From Acetobacteraceae bacterium (GTDB lineage: Bacteria; Pseudomonadota; Alphaproteobacteria; Acetobacterales; Acetobacteraceae), in assembly GCA_027483125.1 (NCBI GenBank), contig JAIXVH010000121.1, forward strand, positions 1-32,036: a stretch of 32,036 bases of DNA. Reading direction: 5' to 3'. Shown piece after piece: positions 17,364-25,964 of this stretch (positions are counted from its first letter, which is position 1; every line of letters starts with the position of its first letter). Position numbers and translations under genes: made by a program. A model generated the notes under the pieces. The model was not told the DNA's origin. It ran no database searches and worked only from the letters and a program-made list of their open reading frames with translations.

Positions 17364-18484
17364 CGGCGCGCGGCCTCGGCCAGGCGCACCACGCGGCGCG
17401 CCTGGCCCGCCCAGCTCATGTCGCGTTCGATCATGGCGGCGCGCGCGGCCTCGCCCAGGCGTTGGCGCAGCGTTGCGTCGCAGGCCAGCCGATGGATGGC
17501 GCGCCATTGCGCCGCGGGGTCACGCGGGTCGAACAGCAAGGCGGTGCGTTCGTGTTCCAGCAATTCACGCAGATTGGGCTGGTCGGGTGCCACGATGGCG
17601 CGGCCGGCGGCCATGTATTCCAGCAGCTTCAGCGGGCAGGCATAGGGCACGGCGGCGGGTTGCAGCGCGACGTCGAAACCGCTGATCAGCGCCGGCACGG
17701 CGTGGCGTTCGGCCAGGCCCAGGAACTGCACGTCCAGCCCCAGCTCGCGCGCCAGGCGTTCCAGCCCCGCGCGGGCCGGCCCTTCGCCGATGATGCGCAG
17801 CTGCATGCGCGGCTGCGCAGGTGCCGCGGCCAGGCCGCGCAGCACGCCCTCCAGCCCGTGCCATTCGCGCAGGAAGCCGATGAAGCCCAGCACCACCAGC
17901 GGCGCTTCCGCGCGCGGTGGGGCGGGCGGGTACGCATCCAGGTCAAAGCCATTGGGCACCACCGTGATGCGCGACGGCACAACGCCCGCGCGCGCCACAT
18001 GCCCGGCCAGCACGGCGGTCACCGGCAGCACCTGCGTGGCGCGGCGCCAGGCGAAGCGCTCGCTGGCGGCGGCCAGGCGGCGCCATGACAGGCGGCCGAA
18101 TTGCGCGCGTTCCTCCGCGAGCGGGGAATTGACTTCCAGCAGCAGCGGCAGCCGGCGGCGCGCGGCGACCAGGGCGCCTGCGGGGTGAAACAGGTTGGCA
18201 CGTTCGTACAGCACATCCGGCGCGAAACGCGCGGCCGCGCGGTCCAGGCGCCAGGCGGCGGGCAGCGCATAGGCCATCTCCGCCAGCTCCCCCACCCAGC
18301 CGGGCAGATGCGCGCGCAAGCGGCCGAGCCAGCGGCTCTCCCCGCCCAGCCTGGCTGCGGCGAAGCCGGCGGGGCCCACCACCTGCACCACATGCCCCTG
18401 CGCGCGCAGTGCCGCGACCATCGCCTCCAGGTGCACGGCCTGGCCGTCGCGCGAGCGGATGCGGTGGCTGTAGAGAATTCTCAT
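17360..18484 (-). CDS. GT4-family glycosyltransferase
   Basis: 374 residues. N-terminal acceptor domain with ILYSHRIRSRDGQAVHLEAM and the segment LYERANLFHPAGALVA. The C-terminal donor domain begins at ITVVPNGFDLDAYPP (174-188) and continues with VLGFIGFLREWHGLEGVL, LRIIGEGPARAGLERLA, and a sugar-nucleotide site around YACPLKLLEYMAAGRAIVAP. The acidic E-x7-E motif is replaced by a PLKLLEYMAAG pattern seen in several GT4 subgroups. It overlaps both neighbouring genes by four bases. The specificity cannot be told. Confidence 0.9.
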   Translation of the reverse strand: MRILYSHRIRSRDGQAVHLEAMVAALRAQGHVVQVVGPAGFAAARLGGESRWLGRLRAHLPGWVGELAEMAYALPAAWRLDRAAARFAPDVLYERANLFHPAGALVAARRRLPLLLEVNSPLAEERAQFGRLSWRRLAAASERFAWRRATQVLPVTAVLAGHVARAGVVPSRITVVPNGFDLDAYPPAPPRAEAPLVVLGFIGFLREWHGLEGVLRGLAAAPAQPRMQLRIIGEGPARAGLERLARELGLDVQFLGLAERHAVPALISGFDVALQPAAVPYACPLKLLEYMAAGRAIVAPDQPNLRELLEHERTALLFDPRDPAAQWRAIHRLACDATLRQRLGEAARAAMIERDMSWAGQARRVVRLAEAARR

Positions 18485-19515
18485 GCGGGCACGCCGCGCA
18501 GCCAGCGCCGGCCGTGGCCCGCTGCCTGGCGCGCCAGTTCCAGCATGCCGGCGGGGTGCCAGGGGTCGGTCACCATCATGCCCATGCGCTGGCGCCGTTC
18601 GGCGACCCAGAGCTGCTTGTAGGGGTCATCGCCACGGCCGAAATCCAGCTCGCGCACGGCGTCCTGTTCGATCAGGCCGCGGATCATCAGCGCCGTCAGC
18701 ACGGTGCCGGGAGAGGCGGTCACCGCCGCCTGATCATGCACCAGCTTCATCAGATGCGCGCGCCCGCCATCGACCAGCCAGTATTGCGCCGCCACCGCCT
18801 GGCCGCCCGCGCCGCGCAGCACGCCCAGCCGCGCGGCACCCTGCGCGGCCATGGCGCGCAGCAATTCGGCATCGAAATGCGGGAAGGGCTCGGCGGGCTT
18901 CCAACTGCGACCGCGCACGACGATGAAGTCATCGATCGCGCGATCCAGCGCGGGACCGGGTGCGGCCACACGCTCGTGTTCGAAATCACGCGCGGCGCGG
19001 GCCAGCTTGCGCTGGATGGTGTTGCGCAACGCCGCCGGCCGCGCCTGCAGATAGGCAGGCCAGTCGGCCACGACCTCGCGCCAATTGCCGAAATGCCGGA
19101 AGGCGCCGAGTGCCATACCGCCTTCGCGCAAGCCGACAAGCCAAGGCGCCTGGCCGCCAGCCATCGCCTCCAGCCGGATGGGCGGGCCGCCGCGCAGCAG
19201 CCCGGCCAGCGCGCGCCCGGCGGCTTGCGTTGGCGCTGCACCCAGCGGCGCCAAAGGACGCCACTCCAGGCTATAGGGCGTGACCATGCCGCGCAGTCGG
19301 CGCGCATCGGCGAAGAGCGGCACCAGCATCGCATCACCACACAACGCCAGCACCGGCTCCGCGCCAGCCGGGCAGGCATGGGCAATGATGCTGTCGTACC
19401 AGGCGCGGGTGGCGAATACATCGCCACTGCCCGGCGGCGCGAGGAAGGCATCGCACCAGAGCGGCAGGCCGGCGCGGCCGGGACGCAGCAGGCGGCTGTC
19501 AGTCGCGCAGCGCAT
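18481..19515 (-). CDS. FemAB/BioF2-like GNAT acyltransferase
   Basis: 344 residues. GGAAGGG six bases before ATG 19515 supports this start, which overlaps the YdcF-like stop by 17 bases. The C-terminal half is an Acetyltransf_6 (CelD/BioF2-like) GNAT: RNTIQRKLARAARDFE, GVLRGAGGQAVAAQYWLVDGG, HDQAAVTASPGTVLTALMI, and ELDFGRGDDPYKQLWV. The N-terminal half is a degenerate second GNAT-like fold, as in FemAB proteins. Such proteins occur in exopolysaccharide loci, including exosortase-associated ones, and are thought to add acyl or aminoacyl groups. A glycan-modifying role is inference. Confidence 0.82.
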   Translation of the reverse strand: MRCATDSRLLRPGRAGLPLWCDAFLAPPGSGDVFATRAWYDSIIAHACPAGAEPVLALCGDAMLVPLFADARRLRGMVTPYSLEWRPLAPLGAAPTQAAGRALAGLLRGGPPIRLEAMAGGQAPWLVGLREGGMALGAFRHFGNWREVVADWPAYLQARPAALRNTIQRKLARAARDFEHERVAAPGPALDRAIDDFIVVRGRSWKPAEPFPHFDAELLRAMAAQGAARLGVLRGAGGQAVAAQYWLVDGGRAHLMKLVHDQAAVTASPGTVLTALMIRGLIEQDAVRELDFGRGDDPYKQLWVAERRQRMGMMVTDPWHPAGMLELARQAAGHGRRWLRGVPA

Positions 19516-20212
19516 AGACCACCCTTCCGGCCCATTCGCGCAGCGCGAGCCAGCTGGCGCCCCATTGCTCCGGCGCAGGGCGCCAGTCCTGCCATGCGAA
19601 TGAAGGTGCCGCGCGCGGCAGCACCGGGGCGGGCGTCACGACCAAGCCGGCGCGCGCGAAGGCCGCCATGGCGCGCGGCAGGTGCCAGGCATGCGTCACC
19701 AGATAGGCACCATCGATGCCCTGCGCTTGCAGCATCGCGGTGCTGAAGCGCGCATTGCCGCGCGTGTCGGCGGCCAGTGGTTCGACCCATCGCGCGGGGG
19801 TGGCGAAATCCTCCGTGAGGCTCGAGGCCATCAACGATGCGAGCGCCGGATCACCGGGCGCAAGCACGCCGCCGGTTACCAGCAGCGGCAGGCCGGTGCG
19901 GCGTTGCAGGGCGGCGCCGGCGCGCAGTCTTTGCAGCGTCAGCGCGCCGATGGTGGGGCCGCCCAAGCCGCGCGCGACATCGCCGCCCAGCACGATGATC
20001 GCGGCCGGTGGCGAGGCCTGCGCGGGTGTCGTGACCTCGCGCTCCAGCGACCAGCGCAACAGGCCCGCGACCGCGGGCGTGGCCAGCAGCAGCAGGGCGA
20101 AGGCCGCCAGTGCCGCGCCCAGCCCCGCGCGGCGCGAACCGCGCGCGGCGGCGAGTGCGAACACCAGGCACAGCAACAGCAGTGCCACCGGCGGCAGCAG
20201 CAGCGTGGTCAA
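19499..20212 (-). CDS. YdcF/ElyC/SanA-type DUF218 membrane protein
   Basis: 237 residues from a TTG at 20212, which overlaps the upstream stop as TTGA and has GGAGG seven bases before it; ATG 20233 in the same frame lacks such a site. Two membrane segments (about 2-22 and 30-53) precede a DUF218 domain with AAIIVLGGDVARG, LLVTGGVLAPGD, EPLAADTRGNARFS and GAYLVTHAWHLPRAMAAFA. The E. coli relatives ElyC and SanA affect envelope and carrier-lipid balance, but no enzymatic activity is firmly assigned. A role in carrier-lipid or periplasmic processing of the polysaccharide is inference. Confidence 0.85.
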   Translation of the reverse strand: MTTLLLPPVALLLLCLVFALAAARGSRRAGLGAALAAFALLLLATPAVAGLLRWSLEREVTTPAQASPPAAIIVLGGDVARGLGGPTIGALTLQRLRAGAALQRRTGLPLLVTGGVLAPGDPALASLMASSLTEDFATPARWVEPLAADTRGNARFSTAMLQAQGIDGAYLVTHAWHLPRAMAAFARAGLVVTPAPVLPRAAPSFAWQDWRPAPEQWGASWLALREWAGRVVYALRD

Positions 20213-22449
20213 GACACCGCCTCCATGCTGCATGCGGGCGTGTCGGCCGCCACGCCAAAGCGCACCTCGCGCCAGGTGCCGCTGCGCCCGCCCATCTCCT
20301 CGGAGAAGAAGGCGTAGAATTCATCGAGCCAGCGCAGCAGCGCCTCGCGCTGCGCCAGGTCCCGCACATAGGGTGTGTTGCCCGGCTCCAGCGAGGGCGA
20401 GTGATAGGTCAGCACGAAGACCCGATGCCCGGCGGCGAACATCGCGCGCGTCAGGCGCTTGGCCTCGTCGATCGTCATGCCCTCGGGCGTCAGGCGGATG
20501 CGCTCCAGCAGGCCCAGGCGCGATGCGACGCCGCTCAGGCGCAGCCGCTGCGACGAAGGGTGGAACAGCGCGGGTGCCAGCCACCCGCCATGCCGGCGCG
20601 CCAGGCGCCCGACCAATGCGGCGGAGACAGGGATTTCCATCAGGCTGCGTTCGCGATCGACCCAATAGGGCGCGAGCGAACCACGCCAGAACTCCTCAGG
20701 CTGCCGCTGTGCGCCGGGCGGCCAACAGGCGGCGACGGAACTATCCGCGACATAGCCCAGGCGCTTGAGGATATCCGCGCTGCGCAGGCCCACGCCGAAG
20801 CGGCCGGTGCGGTAGATCAGCGGGTGGCGGCCGAAGGCTTCGGCCAATGCTTCGGTCAGGCGTTGCGCCTTGGCCAGCTCGGTCGTGACCGGCAGGTTGC
20901 CGGCATAGGAGGTATCGTCGCCCACCACTTCGGTGAAGGGCGGCGTGACCCAGGGGTGCAGCTGCGCGCCGACATCGCACAGGCCGCCCTGGTGCAGCTC
21001 GCGCAGCGGCGCGCGGCCCGCATCCTGCGCAACGACGGGATAGTCGGTCAGGTAGACGGGCACCACGCCGTGGCGCTCGAAGACGCGATGCGCCAGATGC
21101 TGGCTGCGCATGGAGGTGACGTCGCAATTGTGCCGGCAGAAGGGGCGCGACCAGTCGAATGCCTCCTCCGCATCGACCATGGTGACCAGGATGGGCGGCG
21201 CCTGTGCCGGCGGCCCGGCGGGTGTGTGGAAGCGCGGGTCGAGGATGGAGGCGGTGCAGCCGAGCGCAGTCTCGGGCGTGCCGGCCGGCGGTGCATGGGC
21301 GGCGCTGCCCAGGCCGTAGATGGACAGCGTGCGCGCAGCCACGCTGCGCATGCTGAACTCGCGCGCGACGAGTGCGGCGCCTGCCGCGCCCAGGCGCTGG
21401 CGCAGCGCGGCATCGGCCAGCAGCGGCAGCACGGCGGCCAGGTATTGCGCGGCGTCGTCGAACAGGAAGCCGGTTTCACCCGGCAGCACGAAGCCGTCAT
21501 TCACACCGGGCAGGCGGCGCGCGACCACTGGCAGATGATGCCCCATCGCCTCGGGCACGACGGTGCCGAAGCCTTCCAGGCGCGAGGCGAAGACCAGGAT
21601 GTCGGCGGCAGCGAACCAGGGGTGCGGGTCGAGCTGTTCGCCGGCGAAATGCACGGCGTGGGTCATGCCGGTCCGCGCGACGGCGGCGTGCAGCGCGGCC
21701 ACATAGGCGGCCTCCAGCGGCGGCCCCACCAGCAGCAGGTGCACGCGCGGATGCCGCGCGGCGATGGCGGGCAAGGCGTCGATCAACAGGCGCGGATCCT
21801 TGCGCGCACAGAGGCCGCCGACGAAGAGCAGCACCGGGTCTGTCGCGCCGATGCCCAGGCGCGCGCGCAGCGCCGCGCGGCCGCCGGGCGCATCGGGCGG
21901 CACGGTCACACCGCAGGCCAGCAGGTGGCAATCAGCGGGGCGCGCGGTGAGGCTGAGGTTCTCCGCATGCAGCCGCGGGCTGATGCCGATATACGCGTTG
22001 AACAGGCCGAACAGCCGCGCGGCCAGGCCGCGCAAGGCGGGCCGGTAATGGCCGACCAGCACCGGCAGGCTGTCATCGAGCGTGGCCGAGAGAATGAGCC
22101 GCCGGCCGGCCAGCCGCGCCATCAGATAGGTCAGGAAATACCAATCCGCATGGGTGCGGAAATGCACCACGTCATAGCGGTGCAGATGCCGCGCGAACCA
22201 CCAGCACAGCCGCCATTCGCGCCGCATGGCGGAGAGCGCGCGAGGGCTGAGATACACCACGCGGCGCAGCGTGGAGCAGCAGGCTTCGGCGCTGCGCGGG
22301 CGCGGCGTGTGGGTGACCAGCAGCTCGTGTTCCACGCCGCCGGCCAGTTCCTGCATGACCGCGCTGCTGCGCTCGAGGAAAACGCCCTCGCCGGTGAAAT
22401 CCGGGCGGTAGAATTTCAGCACATGCAGCACGCGGCGGGGTGCGGTCAT
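20209..22449 (-). CDS. Fusion of a GT4 glycosyltransferase and a WalW-like polysaccharide deacetylase
   Basis: 746 residues in one uninterrupted frame. Residues 1-380 are a complete GT4: N-terminal VLKFYRPDFTGEGVFLE, VVHFRTHADWYFLTY, donor domain from VLLFVGGLCARKDPRLLIDA, and E-x7-E at 292-300 (EGFGTVVPEAMGHHLPVV). A Pro/Ala linker (about 381-418) leads to a deacetylase-like domain (419-735): ILVTMVDAEEAFDWSRPF with Asp426, YLTDYPVV, CDVGAQLHPWVTPPF with His498, YRTGRFGVGLRSADILKRLGY, and VLTYHSPSLEPG with His683. The second half resembles WalW-type and exosortase-locus polysaccharide deacetylases. No signal peptide or membrane segment, so both halves should be cytoplasmic. It starts a coupled run of genes down to 15340. 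Confidence 0.88.
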   Translation of the reverse strand: MTAPRRVLHVLKFYRPDFTGEGVFLERSSAVMQELAGGVEHELLVTHTPRPRSAEACCSTLRRVVYLSPRALSAMRREWRLCWWFARHLHRYDVVHFRTHADWYFLTYLMARLAGRRLILSATLDDSLPVLVGHYRPALRGLAARLFGLFNAYIGISPRLHAENLSLTARPADCHLLACGVTVPPDAPGGRAALRARLGIGATDPVLLFVGGLCARKDPRLLIDALPAIAARHPRVHLLLVGPPLEAAYVAALHAAVARTGMTHAVHFAGEQLDPHPWFAAADILVFASRLEGFGTVVPEAMGHHLPVVARRLPGVNDGFVLPGETGFLFDDAAQYLAAVLPLLADAALRQRLGAAGAALVAREFSMRSVAARTLSIYGLGSAAHAPPAGTPETALGCTASILDPRFHTPAGPPAQAPPILVTMVDAEEAFDWSRPFCRHNCDVTSMRSQHLAHRVFERHGVVPVYLTDYPVVAQDAGRAPLRELHQGGLCDVGAQLHPWVTPPFTEVVGDDTSYAGNLPVTTELAKAQRLTEALAEAFGRHPLIYRTGRFGVGLRSADILKRLGYVADSSVAACWPPGAQRQPEEFWRGSLAPYWVDRERSLMEIPVSAALVGRLARRHGGWLAPALFHPSSQRLRLSGVASRLGLLERIRLTPEGMTIDEAKRLTRAMFAAGHRVFVLTYHSPSLEPGNTPYVRDLAQREALLRWLDEFYAFFSEEMGGRSGTWREVRFGVAADTPACSMEAVS

Positions 22450-22505
22450 GGCGCGCGCGCCGAATTCGCTGCACCTGGCGCAGGTTCTGGCGCAGGGTCG
22501 CGAGC

Positions 22506-23519
22506 GTGGAGATACGCCAGGACAGTTTCGCCGGATTCGCAGCGCTCGGCGCCGAGTGGCGCGCGTTGGAATCGCAGTGCCCGGGCGCTGGCTTTTTCCA
22601 GAGCTGGAGCTGGGTGGGCTGCCTGGCGGCAGAACGCTATCCGCGGCCGGTGGTGCTGCGCGCGATAGAGGCTGGGCGCACCGTCGGGCTTGCGCTGTTC
22701 AACAACCGGCGCGGCAGCCTGTGCCTGGCCAGCCATGGCACGGCGGCGCTGGATGCGCCCTTCATCGAGCACAACGCGCCGCTCACCCAGGAGCCCGCCG
22801 TGGCGGCGGCTTTGTTGCGAGCGGCCTGGACTCTGCCCGGCATGCGGCGGCTGCGGCTGGATGGCGTGGCGCCCGCGCTGGCCGCAGCGGCTGGCGGCAC
22901 GGCGCTGCGGGCGCAGGAACGCGTGGCGCCCTGTGTTGATCTCGTCGGGCTGCGCGCGGCGGGGCAGGATTATCTGGCCAGCCGCAGCGCCAATACACGC
23001 CAGCAGATCCGTCGTTCGGACCGCTTCTATGGCGGGCCGGCGCTGACCGCCGCACGCGACACCGACGAGGCACTGGCATGGTTCGATGCGCTGGTATCGC
23101 TTCACAATGCCAGCTGGCAGGCGCGCGGCCAGCTCGGCGCCTTCGCGACCGACTTCATGCGCCGCTTCCACCATGCGCTGATCACCGAAGCCGCGCCGCG
23201 TGGCGAGGTGGAGTTGCTGCGCATCAGCGCCGGCGGCAGCGCCATCGGCCACCTGTACAATTTCCGGCACCGCGGCCGCGTCAGCGCCTATCAGAGCGGC
23301 TTCGCGATGCAGGGCGCGGGCAACCAGGGCAAGCCCGGCCTGTCCAGCCATGCGCTCGCGATCGCCCGCGCGCTGGCGGCCGGTGATGCGGTGTATGATT
23401 TTCTCGGCGGTGCCGATCGCTACAAGCGCAGCCTGGCCGATGACAGCGCGGTGCTGGTCTGGACGGAACTGGTGCGGCCATGGTCGCTGGCCGGCATCGC
23501 CGCGCGCATCCTGCGCTGA
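22506..23519 (+). CDS. FemAB/BioF2-like GNAT acyltransferase, opposite strand
   Basis: 337 residues from GTG 22506 (AGGG about eight bases upstream). ATG 22440 in the same frame would overlap the divergent gene and add an Arg/Trp-rich stretch unlike the family. Segments include EWRALESQCPGAGFFQSWSW near the N-terminus, SRSANTRQQIRRSDRFYG, the GNAT region HLYNFRHRGRVSAYQSGF, and YDFLGGADRYKRSLADD. This matches the same Acetyltransf_6 class as the gene at 18481, though the two are not close copies. It probably acylates a sugar or lipid intermediate. It is divergent from the GT4-deacetylase gene and ends five bases from the convergent GT2 gene. Confidence 0.8.
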   Translation: MEIRQDSFAGFAALGAEWRALESQCPGAGFFQSWSWVGCLAAERYPRPVVLRAIEAGRTVGLALFNNRRGSLCLASHGTAALDAPFIEHNAPLTQEPAVAAALLRAAWTLPGMRRLRLDGVAPALAAAAGGTALRAQERVAPCVDLVGLRAAGQDYLASRSANTRQQIRRSDRFYGGPALTAARDTDEALAWFDALVSLHNASWQARGQLGAFATDFMRRFHHALITEAAPRGEVELLRISAGGSAIGHLYNFRHRGRVSAYQSGFAMQGAGNQGKPGLSSHALAIARALAAGDAVYDFLGGADRYKRSLADDSAVLVWTELVRPWSLAGIAARILR

Positions 23520-23524
23520 GCGCA

Positions 23525-24454
23525 TCATGGCGTGACCTCCCACAGCAGGCGCGGCATCAGGTCGGCGTGCGGCTTGGGCTTGCGCATGCGCATGAAGGCC
23601 AGCGCCGCGAAGGGGTCTCGCCAGGCGCGGGGGCGGCGCGCGGCCGGTGCGGCATCGATCCAGAGCAGCGCATGCGCGTCCGCATCCTCCGGCAGCGCGG
23701 TGAAGCCGCCGGGGTAGAGCACCGCGCGCAGTGCCTGGCCCTGCAATCGGCCGCGCCCCTGCTGCACCAGGCGACCGAAATGGCGCCACAGGTCATGCGG
23801 CCGCCAGGGCTGCCAGGCTGGCGCGTGAAAGGTCGCGGCGGGTTCGACGACAATGCGCTGCGGCTCCCAGCCGCCGCCGCCCGCATCCAGGTCGTGCAGC
23901 ACCATGCTGCCCACCAGGCCATCGCCACGATACAGGCCCACCGGCAGGCGCAGGCCAAGGCCCGCGATGCGCTCCACGAAGCGGCCGCTGAGCGCGAAGA
24001 GCGAGCCATGCAGCCCAGGCTCGGCCACCATCTGCCGGCGCAAGGCAGCCGCGCTGCGGCCAGTGCCGGGCACGGCGGCAGCGGCGCGGGCGGTGGTGTT
24101 CAGCGCCAGCGCGGCGTCCAGCCGGGCCAGCGCGTCGGGCGCCACGGCGGCATAGCCATCCACGAAGAAATAGGTGCTGGCGGCGGGGCGCAAGCGATGG
24201 ATGAACTGGTTGAACGCATTGGCCTTGTCGCCCTGGCCGATGGCGTAGATGCGCCCGCGCAGGCCGCTGTCGCGCAGGCTGCGCATGGCCTCGCGCGCCG
24301 TATCATCGGTGCTGCCGTTCAGCAGCACGGTCACATGCAGATGGTGGTGTGAGGCGGCCTGAGCCAGCGCGTGCAGGCAGGCGCCGATGCGTCGCTGTTC
24401 ATTGCGGGCGCAGACCAGCGCGGACCAGCGTGGCTTGGGTTCCGGCATGGCCAT
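23525..24454 (-). CDS. GT2-family glycosyltransferase
   Basis: 309 residues from ATG 24454, one base after the flippase stop; ATG 24448 is an alternative. The frame extends far upstream, but only as the flippase gene read in another frame. GT-A fold: WSALVCARNEQRRIGACLHAL, VTVLLNGSTDDTAREAM, GDKANAFNQFIHRL, then YFFVDGYAAVAPDALARLDA, where the metal-binding DxD is the variant VDGYA. Later GLYRGDGLVGSMVLHDL and a Trp/His-rich part. The DxD variant makes the activity slightly less certain. It probably adds a sugar at the cytoplasmic membrane face. Confidence 0.85.
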   Translation of the reverse strand: MAMPEPKPRWSALVCARNEQRRIGACLHALAQAASHHHLHVTVLLNGSTDDTAREAMRSLRDSGLRGRIYAIGQGDKANAFNQFIHRLRPAASTYFFVDGYAAVAPDALARLDAALALNTTARAAAAVPGTGRSAAALRRQMVAEPGLHGSLFALSGRFVERIAGLGLRLPVGLYRGDGLVGSMVLHDLDAGGGGWEPQRIVVEPAATFHAPAWQPWRPHDLWRHFGRLVQQGRGRLQGQALRAVLYPGGFTALPEDADAHALLWIDAAPAARRPRAWRDPFAALAFMRMRKPKPHADLMPRLLWEVTP

Positions 24455-24455
24455 C

Positions 24456-25964
24456 TCAGCCGCCTCGCGCCGCGAGGCGATGGCGCCACAGGCCGAAGCG
24501 GCCCAGCATGCGCAGCATGTCGCTCTCCGCGCCCGCCGGCGCGCCAGCGCCGCGCCACAGCAGCCACAGCGCGGCGGCATAGACCGCCATGCCCATCGGG
24601 ATCGCGCCGGCCAACAGGCGCGCGGCGCTGGCAGCATCCGGCGGCGGTGCCGCCCAGCCCAAGCCCGCCTGCCACAGCAGCAGCGCCATTGCCGCCGCTG
24701 CCAGCACCGGCCTGGCGATGCAGCGCAGCACCGCACTGCCGCGCAGCCGCAGCATGCGCAGCACGCAGCCCACCAGCGCCAGTTGCTCCAGCACCACCGC
24801 GATGCCGATCGCCAGCGCCGCACCCGTCACGCCCAAGGCTGGCACCAACGCCAGCAGCAGCACGATGCGCAGCGCCGCCGCCACCAGCGTCACGCCCAGT
24901 ATCGCGCGCAGCGCGGCGCGCGCGTTGAGCAATGCGCCGCTGACATTGCCCAGCAAGGTGAAGGTGCAGGCCAGGCCCAGGATCGTGATGACGGGCGCGG
25001 CCTCCGCCCAGGCCGGGCCGAAGGCCAGCGCCACCAGCGGCCCCGCCACCAGGGATGCACCGGTGCCCGCGGGCAATGTCAGCAGCGCCATCAGTGCCAT
25101 GATGCGCAGCCAGGCATCGCCGGCCGCTGCGTCGCCGCCGCTGCGCAAGGTCGCGGCGAAGCCGGGCATGCAGGCGCGGCAGATCGGGTCCACCATTTCG
25201 GTGGTCGGCAGCACCGCCACCTCCACGCCCACCGCATAGACACCAAGCGGCGCGGGACCGAGCAAGCGGCCCACCACCATACTGTCCGCGCGATCCCGCA
25301 CCACGGCCGCCAGGCTGATCAGCCACGCCCAGACGGAGATGCCGATCAATTCGCGCCAGGCCGAGAGCGACAGGCGCGGGCGATAGGGGTGCAGCAGATG
25401 GCTCATCGCCACGATGCCGGCGCGGTTGGCCAGAATGCCCAGCACCAGCGCCCAATGGCTGTGCCAGCCCCAGGCAACACCCAGGGTCACGCTGATGCCG
25501 AGCAGCCGCGGCAGCAATTGCAGCTGGAATTCCTTGTCGAAGGACAAATGCCTTCGGAAATCCGCGATGCCGATATTGGTGGCGCCCGACAGTGCGGCCG
25601 AAGCGGCGAGTGCCAGCAGCACATCATGCAGCCGCGCATCGGCGAAGAAGGCAGCGGCCGGCGCTGCCGCCAGCGTGATCAGCCCGGACACCAGCGCGCA
25701 GCGCAGCAGGTTCATGGTGAAGGCGGTGTGGTAGAGCGCGGGCGTGGGGTCGCGCGCGCGGACGATCTGGTCCTCGATGCCGATGGACAGGCACACATCC
25801 AGCGCCAAGGCGAAAGCCGCCGCCAATGCCACCAGCCCGAAATCCTCGGGCGAGAGCAGCCGCACCAGTACCAGCGTGCTGCCCAGGCCCAGCAGTCGCG
25901 TCAGCATCCGCCAGGCCAGCACCCAGCCCGCGCCATGGGCGGTGCGCGCGAGGATCGAGGTCAT
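24456..25964 (-). CDS. MOP-superfamily oligosaccharide flippase (Wzx-like)
   Basis: 502 residues from ATG 25964, which overlaps the asnB-like stop by four bases. Strongly hydrophobic with roughly 12-14 membrane helices. The N-terminus GAGWVLAWRMLTRLLGLGSTLVLVRLLSPEDFGLVALA is the classic polysaccharide-transporter pattern, followed by IGIADFRRHLSFDKEFQ and SVWAWLISLAAVVRDRADSMVVGRLLGPAPLGVY. Such proteins flip undecaprenyl-linked oligosaccharides across the inner membrane. Its presence suggests a Wzx-type pathway, or a glycolipid that must be flipped. No Wzy-type polymerase is seen in the window. Confidence 0.92.
   Translation of the reverse strand: MTSILARTAHGAGWVLAWRMLTRLLGLGSTLVLVRLLSPEDFGLVALAAAFALALDVCLSIGIEDQIVRARDPTPALYHTAFTMNLLRCALVSGLITLAAAPAAAFFADARLHDVLLALAASAALSGATNIGIADFRRHLSFDKEFQLQLLPRLLGISVTLGVAWGWHSHWALVLGILANRAGIVAMSHLLHPYRPRLSLSAWRELIGISVWAWLISLAAVVRDRADSMVVGRLLGPAPLGVYAVGVEVAVLPTTEMVDPICRACMPGFAATLRSGGDAAAGDAWLRIMALMALLTLPAGTGASLVAGPLVALAFGPAWAEAAPVITILGLACTFTLLGNVSGALLNARAALRAILGVTLVAAALRIVLLLALVPALGVTGAALAIGIAVVLEQLALVGCVLRMLRLRGSAVLRCIARPVLAAAAMALLLWQAGLGWAAPPPDAASAARLLAGAIPMGMAVYAAALWLLWRGAGAPAGAESDMLRMLGRFGLWRHRLAARGG

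Noticed and set aside
20110-22668. 852-residue plus-strand open frame
   Set aside because: It is antisense to the GT4-deacetylase gene, with His/Gln/Arg/Gly-rich composition and no recognisable domain; long antisense frames are expected at this GC content.
22446-23789. 447-residue minus-strand frame
   Set aside because: Antisense to the FemAB-like gene at 22506, which has clear family motifs.
24455-24823. Extended start for the GT2 gene at 24454
   Set aside because: The extension is rich in Trp, Cys and Arg and is the flippase coding sequence in another frame.
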